Positions 8,673 through 16,643 of a stretch of DNA of 28,595 bases are shown here, piece after piece. The notes under the pieces were generated by a model that did not search any database, was not told where the DNA came from, and was given only the letters and a program-made list of their open reading frames with translations. The position numbers were made by a program, and so were the translations under genes. Each line of letters begins with the position of its first letter. The stretch's first letter is position 1. The stretch comes from JBLIAZ01 sp047632015 (lineage in GTDB: Bacteria; Bacteroidota; Bacteroidia; Flavobacteriales_C; GCA-002722245): assembly GCA_047632015.1 (NCBI GenBank), contig JBLIBC010000003.1:1-28595 (forward strand). Direction: 5' to 3'.

Positions 8673-10541
8673 ATGTTTGATAAAATATACGATGTAATTG
8701 TGGTGGGGGCAGGTCATGCCGGCTGTGAAGCTGCACACGCCGCTGCAACCATGGGTTCTAGTGTTTTATTAGTGACTTTAAACATGAATACTATCGCTCA
8801 GATGAGCTGTAATCCAGCCATGGGGGGAATAGCTAAAGGTCAGATAGTCAGGGAGATAGACGCCCTTGGAGGCATGTCGGGTATTGTTACAGACGAAACG
8901 ATGATCCAATTTAGAATGTTGAATCGATCAAAGGGACCTGCTATGTGGAGTCCAAGAGCTCAGAGTGACAGGATGAGGTTTTCTGAGTCTTGGAGAGAAA
9001 AATTAGAACAAAACCAAAACGTAGATTTTTGGCAAGAAATGGTTACAGAGGTGTTGGTGAAAGATAAAGTTGTGTACGGGGTTAAAACACAGCTAGGAAT
9101 TTCACTATTAGGAAAAACTGTGGTGTTAACCAATGGTACTTTTTTAAATGGAAAGATTCACATCGGAGAGAAGAACTTTGGTGGGGGAAGAGCTGCAGAG
9201 AGAGCTTCTACCGGCCTAACGGAATGCCTGGAGGGTCTTGGTTTTGAAAGTGGTCGAATGAAGACAGGAACGCCCCCAAGAGTTGATGCTAGGTCTCTAG
9301 ACTTCTCTAAGATGGAAGAGCAAAAAGGGGATGAAAATCCCAGTAAATTTTCATACTTAGATACTAACCCTTTGGATAAACAGAGGTCTTGTTATTTAAC
9401 TTATACTAATCAGGAGGTTCATGATGAATTAAAGACGGGTTTTGATAGGAGCCCTATGTTTGCAGGGCGAATTGAGGGGATAGGACCGCGGTATTGTCCT
9501 TCGATAGAGGATAAAATAGAGCGGTTTTCAGATAGAAATAGACATCAAGTTTTTGTAGAACCTGAAGGCTGGAATACTGTGGAGTTGTATATTAATGGAT
9601 TTTCAACTTCGTTACCTGAAGACGTACAGTATAAAGCATTAAGAAAAATTGTTGGTTTTGAAAACGCAAAGATGTTCAGGCCGGGTTATGCCATTGAATA
9701 TGATTACTTCCCTCCTACTCAACTTACAGCTACTTTGGAAACAAAATTAGTTTCAGGGTTGTTTTTTGCTGGTCAAATTAACGGAACTACTGGATATGAG
9801 GAAGCGGCTGCACAAGGTTTGATGGCTGGAATTAATGCACATCAAAAAGTAACAGGAAAGGAGATTTTCACTTTGGGGAGAAATGAAGCTTACATAGGTG
9901 TTTTGATAGATGATTTAATTACTAAAGGTACTGAGGAGCCATATAGGATGTTTACTTCACGAGCCGAGTACCGAATATTGTTGCGTCAAGATAATGCAGA
10001 CAGTCGATTAACACGGAAAGGTTTTGAAATTGGGTTGGCTGAGGAGATTCGTGTTAGTCGTTTAACAGTGAAAGAAGAAAACGTAGCTGCTATTATTAAA
10101 GAAATAAGCAAAATTAGCATTGCGCCTCAGGAGATTAATACACTCCTTTCCGAATTGGGAGATTCTGAAATAAAGCAAAAGCAAAAGGCACATACTTTGG
10201 CTTTACGACCAAAGTTGTCGCTACATGATTTAAAAGTGAATGAAAAGATAAATGCTTTGTTGTCTAATTACAGTGATGTAGAGGTTGAACAGGCCGAGAT
10301 TTTATTGAAGTACAGTGGTTACATTCAAAGGGAGGAAGACATGGCTAATCGTTTGTTAAAGATTGATAATGTAAAGATTGATAAAGACTTTGATTATACT
10401 CGTCTAAAAAGTTTAGGAAGTGAAGCGCGTGAAAAGCTTTTTAGAGTTCAGCCAAGTACTTTGGGACAAGCTAGTAGAATTTCGGGTATCAAACCTTCTG
10501 ACGTTAGTTCTATAATGGTTTATTTGGACAAGAATAATTAG
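8673..10541 (+). CDS. mnmG: tRNA uridine-5-carboxymethylaminomethyl modification enzyme MnmG (GidA)
   Basis: A protein of 622 residues, standard length. The FAD-binding motif GAGHAGCEA is at 12-20. The family signatures CNPAMGG (46-52), LNRSKGPA (83-90) and MKTGTPPRVD follow, and the C-terminal helical domain ends with SRISGIKPSDVSSIMVYL. A cysteine in RYCPSIEDK matches the conserved active-site region. With MnmE it installs the cmnm5 group on U34 of certain tRNAs, using FAD, methylene-THF and glycine. MnmE is not in the window. The gene closes the plus-strand run that starts at 4842 and is followed within 23 bases by a parS-like palindrome, recalling the origin-proximal position of gidA in many bacteria. 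Confidence 0.98.
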   Translation: MFDKIYDVIVVGAGHAGCEAAHAAATMGSSVLLVTLNMNTIAQMSCNPAMGGIAKGQIVREIDALGGMSGIVTDETMIQFRMLNRSKGPAMWSPRAQSDRMRFSESWREKLEQNQNVDFWQEMVTEVLVKDKVVYGVKTQLGISLLGKTVVLTNGTFLNGKIHIGEKNFGGGRAAERASTGLTECLEGLGFESGRMKTGTPPRVDARSLDFSKMEEQKGDENPSKFSYLDTNPLDKQRSCYLTYTNQEVHDELKTGFDRSPMFAGRIEGIGPRYCPSIEDKIERFSDRNRHQVFVEPEGWNTVELYINGFSTSLPEDVQYKALRKIVGFENAKMFRPGYAIEYDYFPPTQLTATLETKLVSGLFFAGQINGTTGYEEAAAQGLMAGINAHQKVTGKEIFTLGRNEAYIGVLIDDLITKGTEEPYRMFTSRAEYRILLRQDNADSRLTRKGFEIGLAEEIRVSRLTVKEENVAAIIKEISKISIAPQEINTLLSELGDSEIKQKQKAHTLALRPKLSLHDLKVNEKINALLSNYSDVEVEQAEILLKYSGYIQREEDMANRLLKIDNVKIDKDFDYTRLKSLGSEAREKLFRVQPSTLGQASRISGIKPSDVSSIMVYLDKNN

Positions 10542-10563
10542 TCGAGATTCTTTTCTTTACAAT

Positions 10564-10579
10564 TGTTCCACGTGGAACA
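10564..10579. promoter_or_regulatory. parS, ParB/Spo0J binding site (perfect 16-bp palindrome)
   Basis: TGTTCCACGTGGAACA is a perfect palindrome and fits the widely conserved bacterial parS consensus TGTTnCACGTGnAACA at every fixed position. It lies in the 132-base gap between the convergent mnmG and hydroxyacid dehydrogenase genes, where a centromere-like site would not disturb coding. ParA/ParB genes are not in the window. The assignment rests on sequence match and location. Confidence 0.85.
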
Positions 10580-10673
10580 TTCAAGCTTTATTGCTTCGTA
10601 ATCGTAATGAAAAGGCTTCGTTTTCCCCTACATATTTGTAGTGGATAAAATGGAGTTGACGGCTGACATATAC

Positions 10674-11615
10674 TTAAATTATCTCGCTTATTTTTTCCAT
10701 TAACACTTTTGAAAGCTTGTAATAAGATTCATTCGTCCAGCCTCCAACATGGGGTGTAACGAGAACTTGTTTAAAGGAGGTTAATTGTTTGAGCTGTCTT
10801 TTTGATTGAGGAGTCAGTTCAAAATCATCGCTTTCAATTTCCAACACATCCAGGCCTGCGCCCAGCACCTTGCCAGATTTTAGTGCTGCAATTAAATCAT
10901 GAGTGTTTACACATTTTCCCCTGGCAGTGTTAAGGAGGTAGATGTTTTTTTTGAACGACTCAATGAAGCTTGTATTAACCAGGTGGTAGTTGTCTGGAAG
11001 GTAATTGACATGGAGACTTACAATATCGCTCTGATCGAATAATTCTTGTTCAGTAACTTCTTCTGCAAGGGCTGAAGAGAAGTTTGTTTTGCCATTATCA
11101 TATGCGATAACTTTCACCCCAAATCCTGCTAATTTTTCAGCAAAACTTTGACCCATTACTCCAAAACCAATAAGTCCAATAGTTTTTCCTTTAAGCTCTA
11201 TACCTCTGTTAATTTCTCTTTGCCAAATACCATTTTGTACTTGTTGATGAGCTTGATTAATGTTGTTAAACATATTAAGAAGCATCGCTATGCAATGTTC
11301 TCCTAGTGCGTCTTTATTTCCTTCAGGTGAATTAAAGCAATGGATGTTTTTTCGTTTCGCGTGTTCCACATCAATGTTTTCTAACCCTGAACCAGAACGA
11401 GCAATGAACTTTAGTTCAGGTGAAGCATCCATTATTTCTCGGGTAATTTTGAATCGAGATCTTATCACAAACCCTTTACAGTCAGTAAGATAGTTGTCAA
11501 TTTGACGTGGTGATTTGTTTGTCAAATCCAAGCATTCATACCCTAAAGCCTCTAGGGATTCTTGAAGTACAGGGTGAACTGTATCGATGAACAGCACTTT
11601 CCCTTTACGCCTCAT
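10674..11615 (-). CDS. D-isomer-specific 2-hydroxyacid dehydrogenase (phosphoglycerate-dehydrogenase-like)
   Basis: A protein of 313 residues, the short (single substrate plus NAD domain) form with no C-terminal ACT domain. The Rossmann motif GLIGFGVMG is at about 147-155. The catalytic triad residues of the family are present: R232 (NTARG), E261 (LDVLEIES) and H289 (TPHVGG). The enzyme should interconvert a 2-oxoacid and a D-2-hydroxyacid with NAD(H) in the cytoplasm. Phosphoglycerate dehydrogenase (serine synthesis) is possible, but nothing nearby supports it and the substrate is unassigned. Its start overlaps the mgtE stop by four bases (ATGA), so the two are translationally coupled. The 3' end faces mnmG, with the parS-like site between them. 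Confidence 0.88.
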   Translation of the reverse strand: MRRKGKVLFIDTVHPVLQESLEALGYECLDLTNKSPRQIDNYLTDCKGFVIRSRFKITREIMDASPELKFIARSGSGLENIDVEHAKRKNIHCFNSPEGNKDALGEHCIAMLLNMFNNINQAHQQVQNGIWQREINRGIELKGKTIGLIGFGVMGQSFAEKLAGFGVKVIAYDNGKTNFSSALAEEVTEQELFDQSDIVSLHVNYLPDNYHLVNTSFIESFKKNIYLLNTARGKCVNTHDLIAALKSGKVLGAGLDVLEIESDDFELTPQSKRQLKQLTSFKQVLVTPHVGGWTNESYYKLSKVLMEKISEII

Positions 11616-12958
11616 GATATAAAGAGTGAGCTGATAGAGAAGTATAGCAGCAGACCTACAACGTCGTTAACGGTCGTTATAAATGGTCCAGTTGCTAAGG
11701 CAGGGTCAATTTTGAAATGATTGAGCATTAACGGAATCCAAGTTCCAAAAATTGCAGCGATTATGATGACGCAAAAGAGGGATGTGCTGACAGCAAAACT
11801 TAGATATAAGTTGTCAGCAAATAATAAATTATATAACAGCAGTATGATACTGCATAGTAAGCCGTTTAGTAGTCCTACTCCTAATTCTTTTGAAAGTTTA
11901 CCGAGCACTGAACCCCTTAATGAATTGTTAGCTATACTTTGCACTACAATTGCGGATGACTGAACCCCAACATTTCCACCCATAGCAGCTATCAATGGCA
12001 TGAAATACGCTAAAATAGGTGTTTCTTCAATGACCCCAAAAACTCCAATAACTTTTGCCCCCGCAATCCCTCCTATTAGCCCTATTAATAGCCATGGGAA
12101 TCTTGCTTTTGTTAACTGAAAAACACTGTCTGAATATTCTACGTTTTCAGAGATCCCCGAAGCCATTTGGTAGTCTTTTTCAGCTTCTTCCTTCATTACA
12201 TCAACGACATCGTCAATGGTAATTCTTCCTAGCAAACGTTTTAATTCATCTACAACAGGAATTACTACCAGGTCGTATTTTTCCATTTTTTGAATTACTT
12301 CGGTTTCGTTAGCAGATGCTAGGACCATTTGGATATCCCTGTCAACTATGGATTCAGCCAAAGTGTCAGGGGGAGTAACTAATAGATGTTTTAAGGTTAT
12401 TCGACCTATCAGTTTATCTTGATCATCAATTGCGTAAACAGTGTGAATATTTTCTACTTGTTCTGCTTGTTTACGTAATTCCACAATGCATTCATTGATG
12501 GTCCACTTCAGATTTACTTTAATGAGTTCTTTAGCCATTAAAGCTCCCGCAGTGTCTTCGGCATAATTTAGTAAATCAATGATATCAATTGCCTGCTCTT
12601 CATCGGCCAAAGCTTTAATTACTTTCTCCTTTTTATCTTCGGAAAGTTCAGCAATTAGATCAGCCGCGTCATCACTTTCCATGTGCTCGAGCACTTTTTC
12701 AGCTATTTCTTGTGGACTTAAAGCATCAAGTAAATTCTCTCTTTCGTCTCCTTCTAATTCAGCAACGACATCTGATTGGACTTCTTTCTTAAGTAAGTTG
12801 AAAAACGGAAGTTTATATTTTTCTGCAATTTGGTTAATGATTTCGGCAAGATCAGCAGGGTGAATAGACTCAAGTTCTTCTGTTAAATTCACCAAGTCGT
12901 TAGCCACCAATCTCTTTTGGATGCTTTCGATAAATGCTGAAGTGATTTGAATATCCAT
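11612..12958 (-). CDS. mgtE: Magnesium channel/transporter MgtE
   Basis: A protein of 448 residues, about the usual MgtE length. The acidic N-domain (about 1-130, rich in E and D) is followed by two CBS domains (about 140-195 and 202-258) and five helices (about 285-448). The pore signatures PLIAAMGGNVGVQSS (321-335) and DPALATGPFITTVNDVVG (418-435) are present. D432 falls at the position of the pore Asp that coordinates Mg in the Thermus MgtE structure. The cytoplasmic N and CBS domains sense Mg and close the channel. The protein is in the inner membrane. It starts the mgtE-dehydrogenase pair; a TTTG-N20-TAATTTCG promoter candidate lies upstream. Confidence 0.96.
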   Translation of the reverse strand: MDIQITSAFIESIQKRLVANDLVNLTEELESIHPADLAEIINQIAEKYKLPFFNLLKKEVQSDVVAELEGDERENLLDALSPQEIAEKVLEHMESDDAADLIAELSEDKKEKVIKALADEEQAIDIIDLLNYAEDTAGALMAKELIKVNLKWTINECIVELRKQAEQVENIHTVYAIDDQDKLIGRITLKHLLVTPPDTLAESIVDRDIQMVLASANETEVIQKMEKYDLVVIPVVDELKRLLGRITIDDVVDVMKEEAEKDYQMASGISENVEYSDSVFQLTKARFPWLLIGLIGGIAGAKVIGVFGVIEETPILAYFMPLIAAMGGNVGVQSSAIVVQSIANNSLRGSVLGKLSKELGVGLLNGLLCSIILLLYNLLFADNLYLSFAVSTSLFCVIIIAAIFGTWIPLMLNHFKIDPALATGPFITTVNDVVGLLLYFSISSLFIS

Positions 12959-12980
12959 TGCTGAAGTACTTTAACAGCAC

Positions 12981-13012
12981 CGAAATTAAGACTTTTTTAT
13001 CGGCGAGGCAAA
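12981..13012 (-). promoter_or_regulatory. Candidate promoter for mgtE
   Basis: On the minus strand, TTTG (13012-13009) is followed after 20 bases by TAATTTCG (12988-12981), which differs from TAnnTTTG at one base. The start codon is 22 bases downstream of this element. The spacing is good, the -7 match imperfect. Confidence 0.35.
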
Positions 13013-13028
13013 GCGCTGTGCATTACAG

Positions 13029-14087
13029 CTATAAATTATTTCCTAAAGCCTCAAGAATTTCAATGTATTTTGGAATAGCGTTTTGTAATTCTTCGAGGTA
13101 GATGAATTCGTCTGCAGTGTGCGATCTGGCAGAATCTCCAGGCCCCACTTTGATGCTTTCACAAGGAATTAAAGCTTGATCAGAACTAGTTGGTGAACCA
13201 TAAGTCTTAATACCTAATTGCTCGGCCACTGTCCTTATAGGGTGCCTGCTATTAACTCCGGAAGAATTCAATCTAGTCGAGCGTTCTTTTACTTCAGATT
13301 TGACGTGTTTTTTAATAATTTCAAGGACTTCAGTGTTTTTATAACGATCATTGATACGTACATCCACCATGAATTTGCATACGTCAGGTACAACATTGTG
13401 TTGCGTTCCCGACTCGATTCCTGTCACATTCATACTTACAGGTCCAATTTCATCGGACGATAAAGGGAACTCAAAAGATTGAAACCAGTTGATATCCTCG
13501 AGAGCTTTATAAATAGCGTTGACTCCTTCTTTTCTAGCAGCGTGTCCAGACACCCCATTAGCGGTAACGTCCAATACCATTAATCCTCTTTCTGCCAATG
13601 CAATATTCATTTGTGTAGGCTCACCTATCATGGCAAAATCAATTTTAGGAAGCTTTGGAAACAAATATTCCATGCCGTTTTTTCCTGAAATTTCTTCTTC
13701 AGCTGAGGCCGCAAAAACTAAATTGAATGGTAAATCCTGTTTGTGGTAAAAGTGCAAAAACGTACCGAGCAAAGTAACCAATGGACCTCCGGCATCATTA
13801 CTTCCTAAGCCATGCAGTTTTCCATCTTTTTGAACTGGATCGAGAGGATCGAGAGTATAACTTGTGTTTGGCTTGACCGTATCTAAATGAGAATTCAGTA
13901 AAATCGTATATTTTCCTGATGTAAATTTTTTGTTCTGAGCGTAAACGTTATTTTTATCAACGGTGTAGACTACTCCTTGAGTATCAAGAATTCCTGTCAT
14001 GTATTTCAATGCACCCTCTTCTTTTGTTGACAAGGAAGAAATGGCAATTAAGCCGGACAGCACTTTTACTGGATTAAAGGAAGTCAT
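13029..14087 (-). CDS. M20 family metallo-deacylase (ArgE/DapE-like)
   Basis: A protein of 352 residues, cytoplasmic. Di-zinc ligands and catalytic residues of the M20 family are visible: H67 with D69 (NSHLDT), D98 (SNDAGG), the E130-E132 cluster (SAEEE), E156 (GEPT) and H323 (RSHTADE). H230 (GTQHNVVP) lies in the small dimerisation domain. The pattern GSPTSSDQALIP with SIKVGPGDSARSHTADE resembles the acetylornithine/acetylcitrulline deacetylase-like members used for arginine synthesis in Bacteroidota, so an ArgE-type role is the leading guess. No other arg gene is present. It is the last gene of the polysaccharide operon and its start overlaps the upstream gene end by 14 bases. Processing of an N-acylated sugar or peptide is therefore an alternative. 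Confidence 0.85.
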   Translation of the reverse strand: MTSFNPVKVLSGLIAISSLSTKEEGALKYMTGILDTQGVVYTVDKNNVYAQNKKFTSGKYTILLNSHLDTVKPNTSYTLDPLDPVQKDGKLHGLGSNDAGGPLVTLLGTFLHFYHKQDLPFNLVFAASAEEEISGKNGMEYLFPKLPKIDFAMIGEPTQMNIALAERGLMVLDVTANGVSGHAARKEGVNAIYKALEDINWFQSFEFPLSSDEIGPVSMNVTGIESGTQHNVVPDVCKFMVDVRINDRYKNTEVLEIIKKHVKSEVKERSTRLNSSGVNSRHPIRTVAEQLGIKTYGSPTSSDQALIPCESIKVGPGDSARSHTADEFIYLEELQNAIPKYIEILEALGNNL

Positions 14088-15714
14088 AATAAAAATTACT
14101 TAATGAGGTTCTCACCCCAATATACACATACCTGGTTTTGTTTTGAAAAAGACTATTTGAATACATGCGGTCTCGTATCCCAATTTCCAACATCAAATTA
14201 GATCTGGGATTTAACATGTAGGCATATTTTGCTTCTAAAATAGTTAAAGTGGTCTTTAATCCTTGTAAAGTTTTATGTCCAAATTCTCCATCTGGCCCGT
14301 CCACCTTTAATTTGTTGGTGTTGTACGATAAAAAGATATTATTTCCGTGGTTAATGTTAGCAGTGTCCGCTCCAAAGCCCGCTTCGGATATTTTAAATTC
14401 AATAAAATGTCTTTTGTGGTTGTATCTTAAAAATGCCAAACCTTCTTTAAAGTTAGCCCCTAAGGGGTGCGCTAAAGCCTCGTTTAATTGTGTGTATGCT
14501 GTAATTGAATCCGAATGAGAGTAGGTGTATGGTCTCGCCATGTTGTACTCCGCTTGAAAACTCAGCCCTTTCAAAGTAAATAAATCAAATGCTTTAATAC
14601 CGGCTTGGATTCCATATTTATTTCCCCACCAATTGGTTCCATTTTTAAACTCCGCTATTTGTAAATCATCTATTATTAATTGACCATAAATGCTCACGTT
14701 GTTCTTGATTTTGAACTTACTTGTTAACCCTAGAATCACAGCATCTTTTGATCCATTTTGAAATTCAATAGGTCTTAAAAAAGCGACAGGATTAAGATAG
14801 TTGACATCAAAGTTTCTTGTTGGTAAAGCCCTCCAGCTTACCGCTTCATACAAGCTGATGTTAAGTCGCTTGGTGACATTCCAACTTAAATACTGTGCTG
14901 CCATCCATTTTTTATCAAACAACCTGTCTCCAGCACTCACAAACCCCATGTGATTAAATTGAGCTATCAGATTAACGTATTTGATGTTCCAAAAGGTAGT
15001 TTCAATTTTTAGAAAAGGGTAGTTAATTGCATTGTCGCTTAAAAGCAGGGAACGGTATCCATCACCTAAAAAGTTTTTGCCGTGTCCAAACTGAAAAGTG
15101 AATGTTTTGTTTGCTTTATACAAAAGCACCCCTGCGGCCGATCCTACATCAAGAGCAGGTCCTCCTTTAAAATGCTTCCATCTACCCTGCCCAGGAAGGA
15201 CAAAAGTTCGGTTTCCATAATCACTGATAAACGGCAAAAACAAGGCTTGTGTTTCTCTGAATGAGGAGTTAAATGCAAATTTTTCACCCACTTCCCCTTC
15301 TATTTGAAAACCCCTTGAGTTTTGCCAAGTGTCAAATTGTGTTATCCTGTCCTGACCCTTAGACATAGCTAAAGTTGGATTTATCCTTAATTTTAAAGTT
15401 CCTAGTTGGGTATCAATTAGGTCTTCATCGAGTAATTTGTTTTCTGTCCACCTCAGGAATTTAGCCCACCAAACATCACTGGTTAAGTAAATTCTATTGT
15501 CTCGTTGCTGTAAACCAACTAAGGAATCCCTTTTAGACTCAGGTTCAACTTCGTGGTGATAAAACGGCCTTATCGAAGTGTGAAAGTTGCTTTCTAACCG
15601 GTATAAGTTTTTTTCAACGACAGAGTTAATTTCATGGTTGAGGACCGAGTGCACTTGCTGCCCATAAGCTTGAGTACACCACAGTATAAGCACGGATATT
15701 AATGCCTTTTTCAT
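14074..15714 (-). CDS. Outer-membrane beta-barrel protein of the Wzi/RemB family, copy 2
   Basis: A protein of 546 residues with a signal peptide of about 18 residues (cut near AYG/QQ) and no further transmembrane helix. The body is rich in aromatic residues in alternating pattern, as in a beta-barrel, and ends in a stretch containing YYDF. It shares signatures with the protein at 17760-19367: HGKNFLGDGYRSLLLSD (211-227), NWWGNKY (361-367) and the HPLGANFKEG stretch. These match the capsule-assembly Wzi (PF14052) and gliding-motility RemB groups. The likely role is assembly or anchoring of polysaccharide at the outer membrane; a motility role is possible, but no gld or spr genes are here. Its start overlaps the fcl stop by ATGA. 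Confidence 0.78.
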   Translation of the reverse strand: MKKALISVLILWCTQAYGQQVHSVLNHEINSVVEKNLYRLESNFHTSIRPFYHHEVEPESKRDSLVGLQQRDNRIYLTSDVWWAKFLRWTENKLLDEDLIDTQLGTLKLRINPTLAMSKGQDRITQFDTWQNSRGFQIEGEVGEKFAFNSSFRETQALFLPFISDYGNRTFVLPGQGRWKHFKGGPALDVGSAAGVLLYKANKTFTFQFGHGKNFLGDGYRSLLLSDNAINYPFLKIETTFWNIKYVNLIAQFNHMGFVSAGDRLFDKKWMAAQYLSWNVTKRLNISLYEAVSWRALPTRNFDVNYLNPVAFLRPIEFQNGSKDAVILGLTSKFKIKNNVSIYGQLIIDDLQIAEFKNGTNWWGNKYGIQAGIKAFDLFTLKGLSFQAEYNMARPYTYSHSDSITAYTQLNEALAHPLGANFKEGLAFLRYNHKRHFIEFKISEAGFGADTANINHGNNIFLSYNTNKLKVDGPDGEFGHKTLQGLKTTLTILEAKYAYMLNPRSNLMLEIGIRDRMYSNSLFQNKTRYVYIGVRTSLSNFYYDFL

Positions 15715-16643
15715 GATTTATAAGCCTTTACAAATTCTTGATAAACAGCACTAATTCCATTTTCTAAATTAATTTTTGCTTGCCAACCTAATGAGTTTAT
15801 TTTGTCCACGTTCATTAATTTACGAGGTGATCCATCTGGTTTGCTGCTGTCAAATTTCAAAGCTCCACTGTATCCAGTAATCTGTTGTACTAGTAAAGCT
15901 AAATTTTTGATGCTAACATCTTCTCCTATTCCCACATTTACAAAGGATTTTTCATTGTAATTTTGCAGTAAAAAATAACAAGCTTCAGCTAAATCATCCA
16001 CATGTAAAAATTCTCTTTTTGGTGTCCCGGATCCCCAAATTTCGACAGCAGGGCTGTTGTTAATTTTGGCTTCGTGGAATTTTCGTATTAACGCAGGTAA
16101 TACGTGAGAGTTCTTTAAATCATAGTTGTCGTTTGGCCCATATAAGTTTGTAGGCATAGCGCTTATGAAGTTACAACCGTATTGATCACGGTAGGCTTCG
16201 CACATTTTTATACCTGCAATTTTAGCAATTGCATATGGTTCATTGGTTGGTTCAAGTTCACCTGTAAGTAAATATTCTTCCTTTAATGGCTGAGGTGCCA
16301 GTTTTGGATAAATACAAGACGACCCTAAGAACAATAATTTTTTAACCTTGAGTTGGTGTGCGCACTGAATAACATTGCTTTGAATTACAAGATTATCATG
16401 TAAAAATTCCGCTCGGTAAGTACTATTAGCCTTGATTCCACCGACTTTGGCTGCCGCTAATATAACGTAGTCAGGTTGGTGTTTTTTAAAAAATTCACGT
16501 ACTCTCTTTTGTTCTCGCAAATCCAGCTCTTTTGAAGTAGCTGTAATTATATTTTTAAATCCTTCTTTTGATAATTTTCTATGAATAGCAGAGCCAACCA
16601 TTCCACGGTGACCAGCGAGGTATATTTTATCCTCTTTATTCAT
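15711..16643 (-). CDS. fcl: GDP-L-fucose synthase
   Basis: A protein of 310 residues of the extended SDR family. The nucleotide motif GHRGMVGSAI is at 11-20. The catalytic set matches known GDP-fucose synthases: S108 in GSSCIYP, Y137 and K141 (YAIAK), C110 and H180 (NLYGPNDNYD, then NSH). The enzyme epimerises and reduces GDP-4-keto-6-deoxy-mannose with NADPH to GDP-L-fucose. It directly follows gmd, overlapping its end by 8 bases, so the two-step pathway is coupled. Its stop overlaps the next gene start. GDP-L-fucose would feed the glycan made by this operon. Confidence 0.95.
   Translation of the reverse strand: MNKEDKIYLAGHRGMVGSAIHRKLSKEGFKNIITATSKELDLREQKRVREFFKKHQPDYVILAAAKVGGIKANSTYRAEFLHDNLVIQSNVIQCAHQLKVKKLLFLGSSCIYPKLAPQPLKEEYLLTGELEPTNEPYAIAKIAGIKMCEAYRDQYGCNFISAMPTNLYGPNDNYDLKNSHVLPALIRKFHEAKINNSPAVEIWGSGTPKREFLHVDDLAEACYFLLQNYNEKSFVNVGIGEDVSIKNLALLVQQITGYSGALKFDSSKPDGSPRKLMNVDKINSLGWQAKINLENGISAVYQEFVKAYKS

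Noticed and set aside
10595..10625. Repeated GCTTCGT segments after the parS site
   Set aside because: They are two short direct copies only, with no pairing into a stem and no clear spacing rule, so chance is adequate.
13015..13029. GCTGT-AATGC-ACAGC hairpin at the end of the M20 gene
   Set aside because: The stem is only 5 bp and is not followed by a T-run in the direction of transcription, so I do not call it a terminator.
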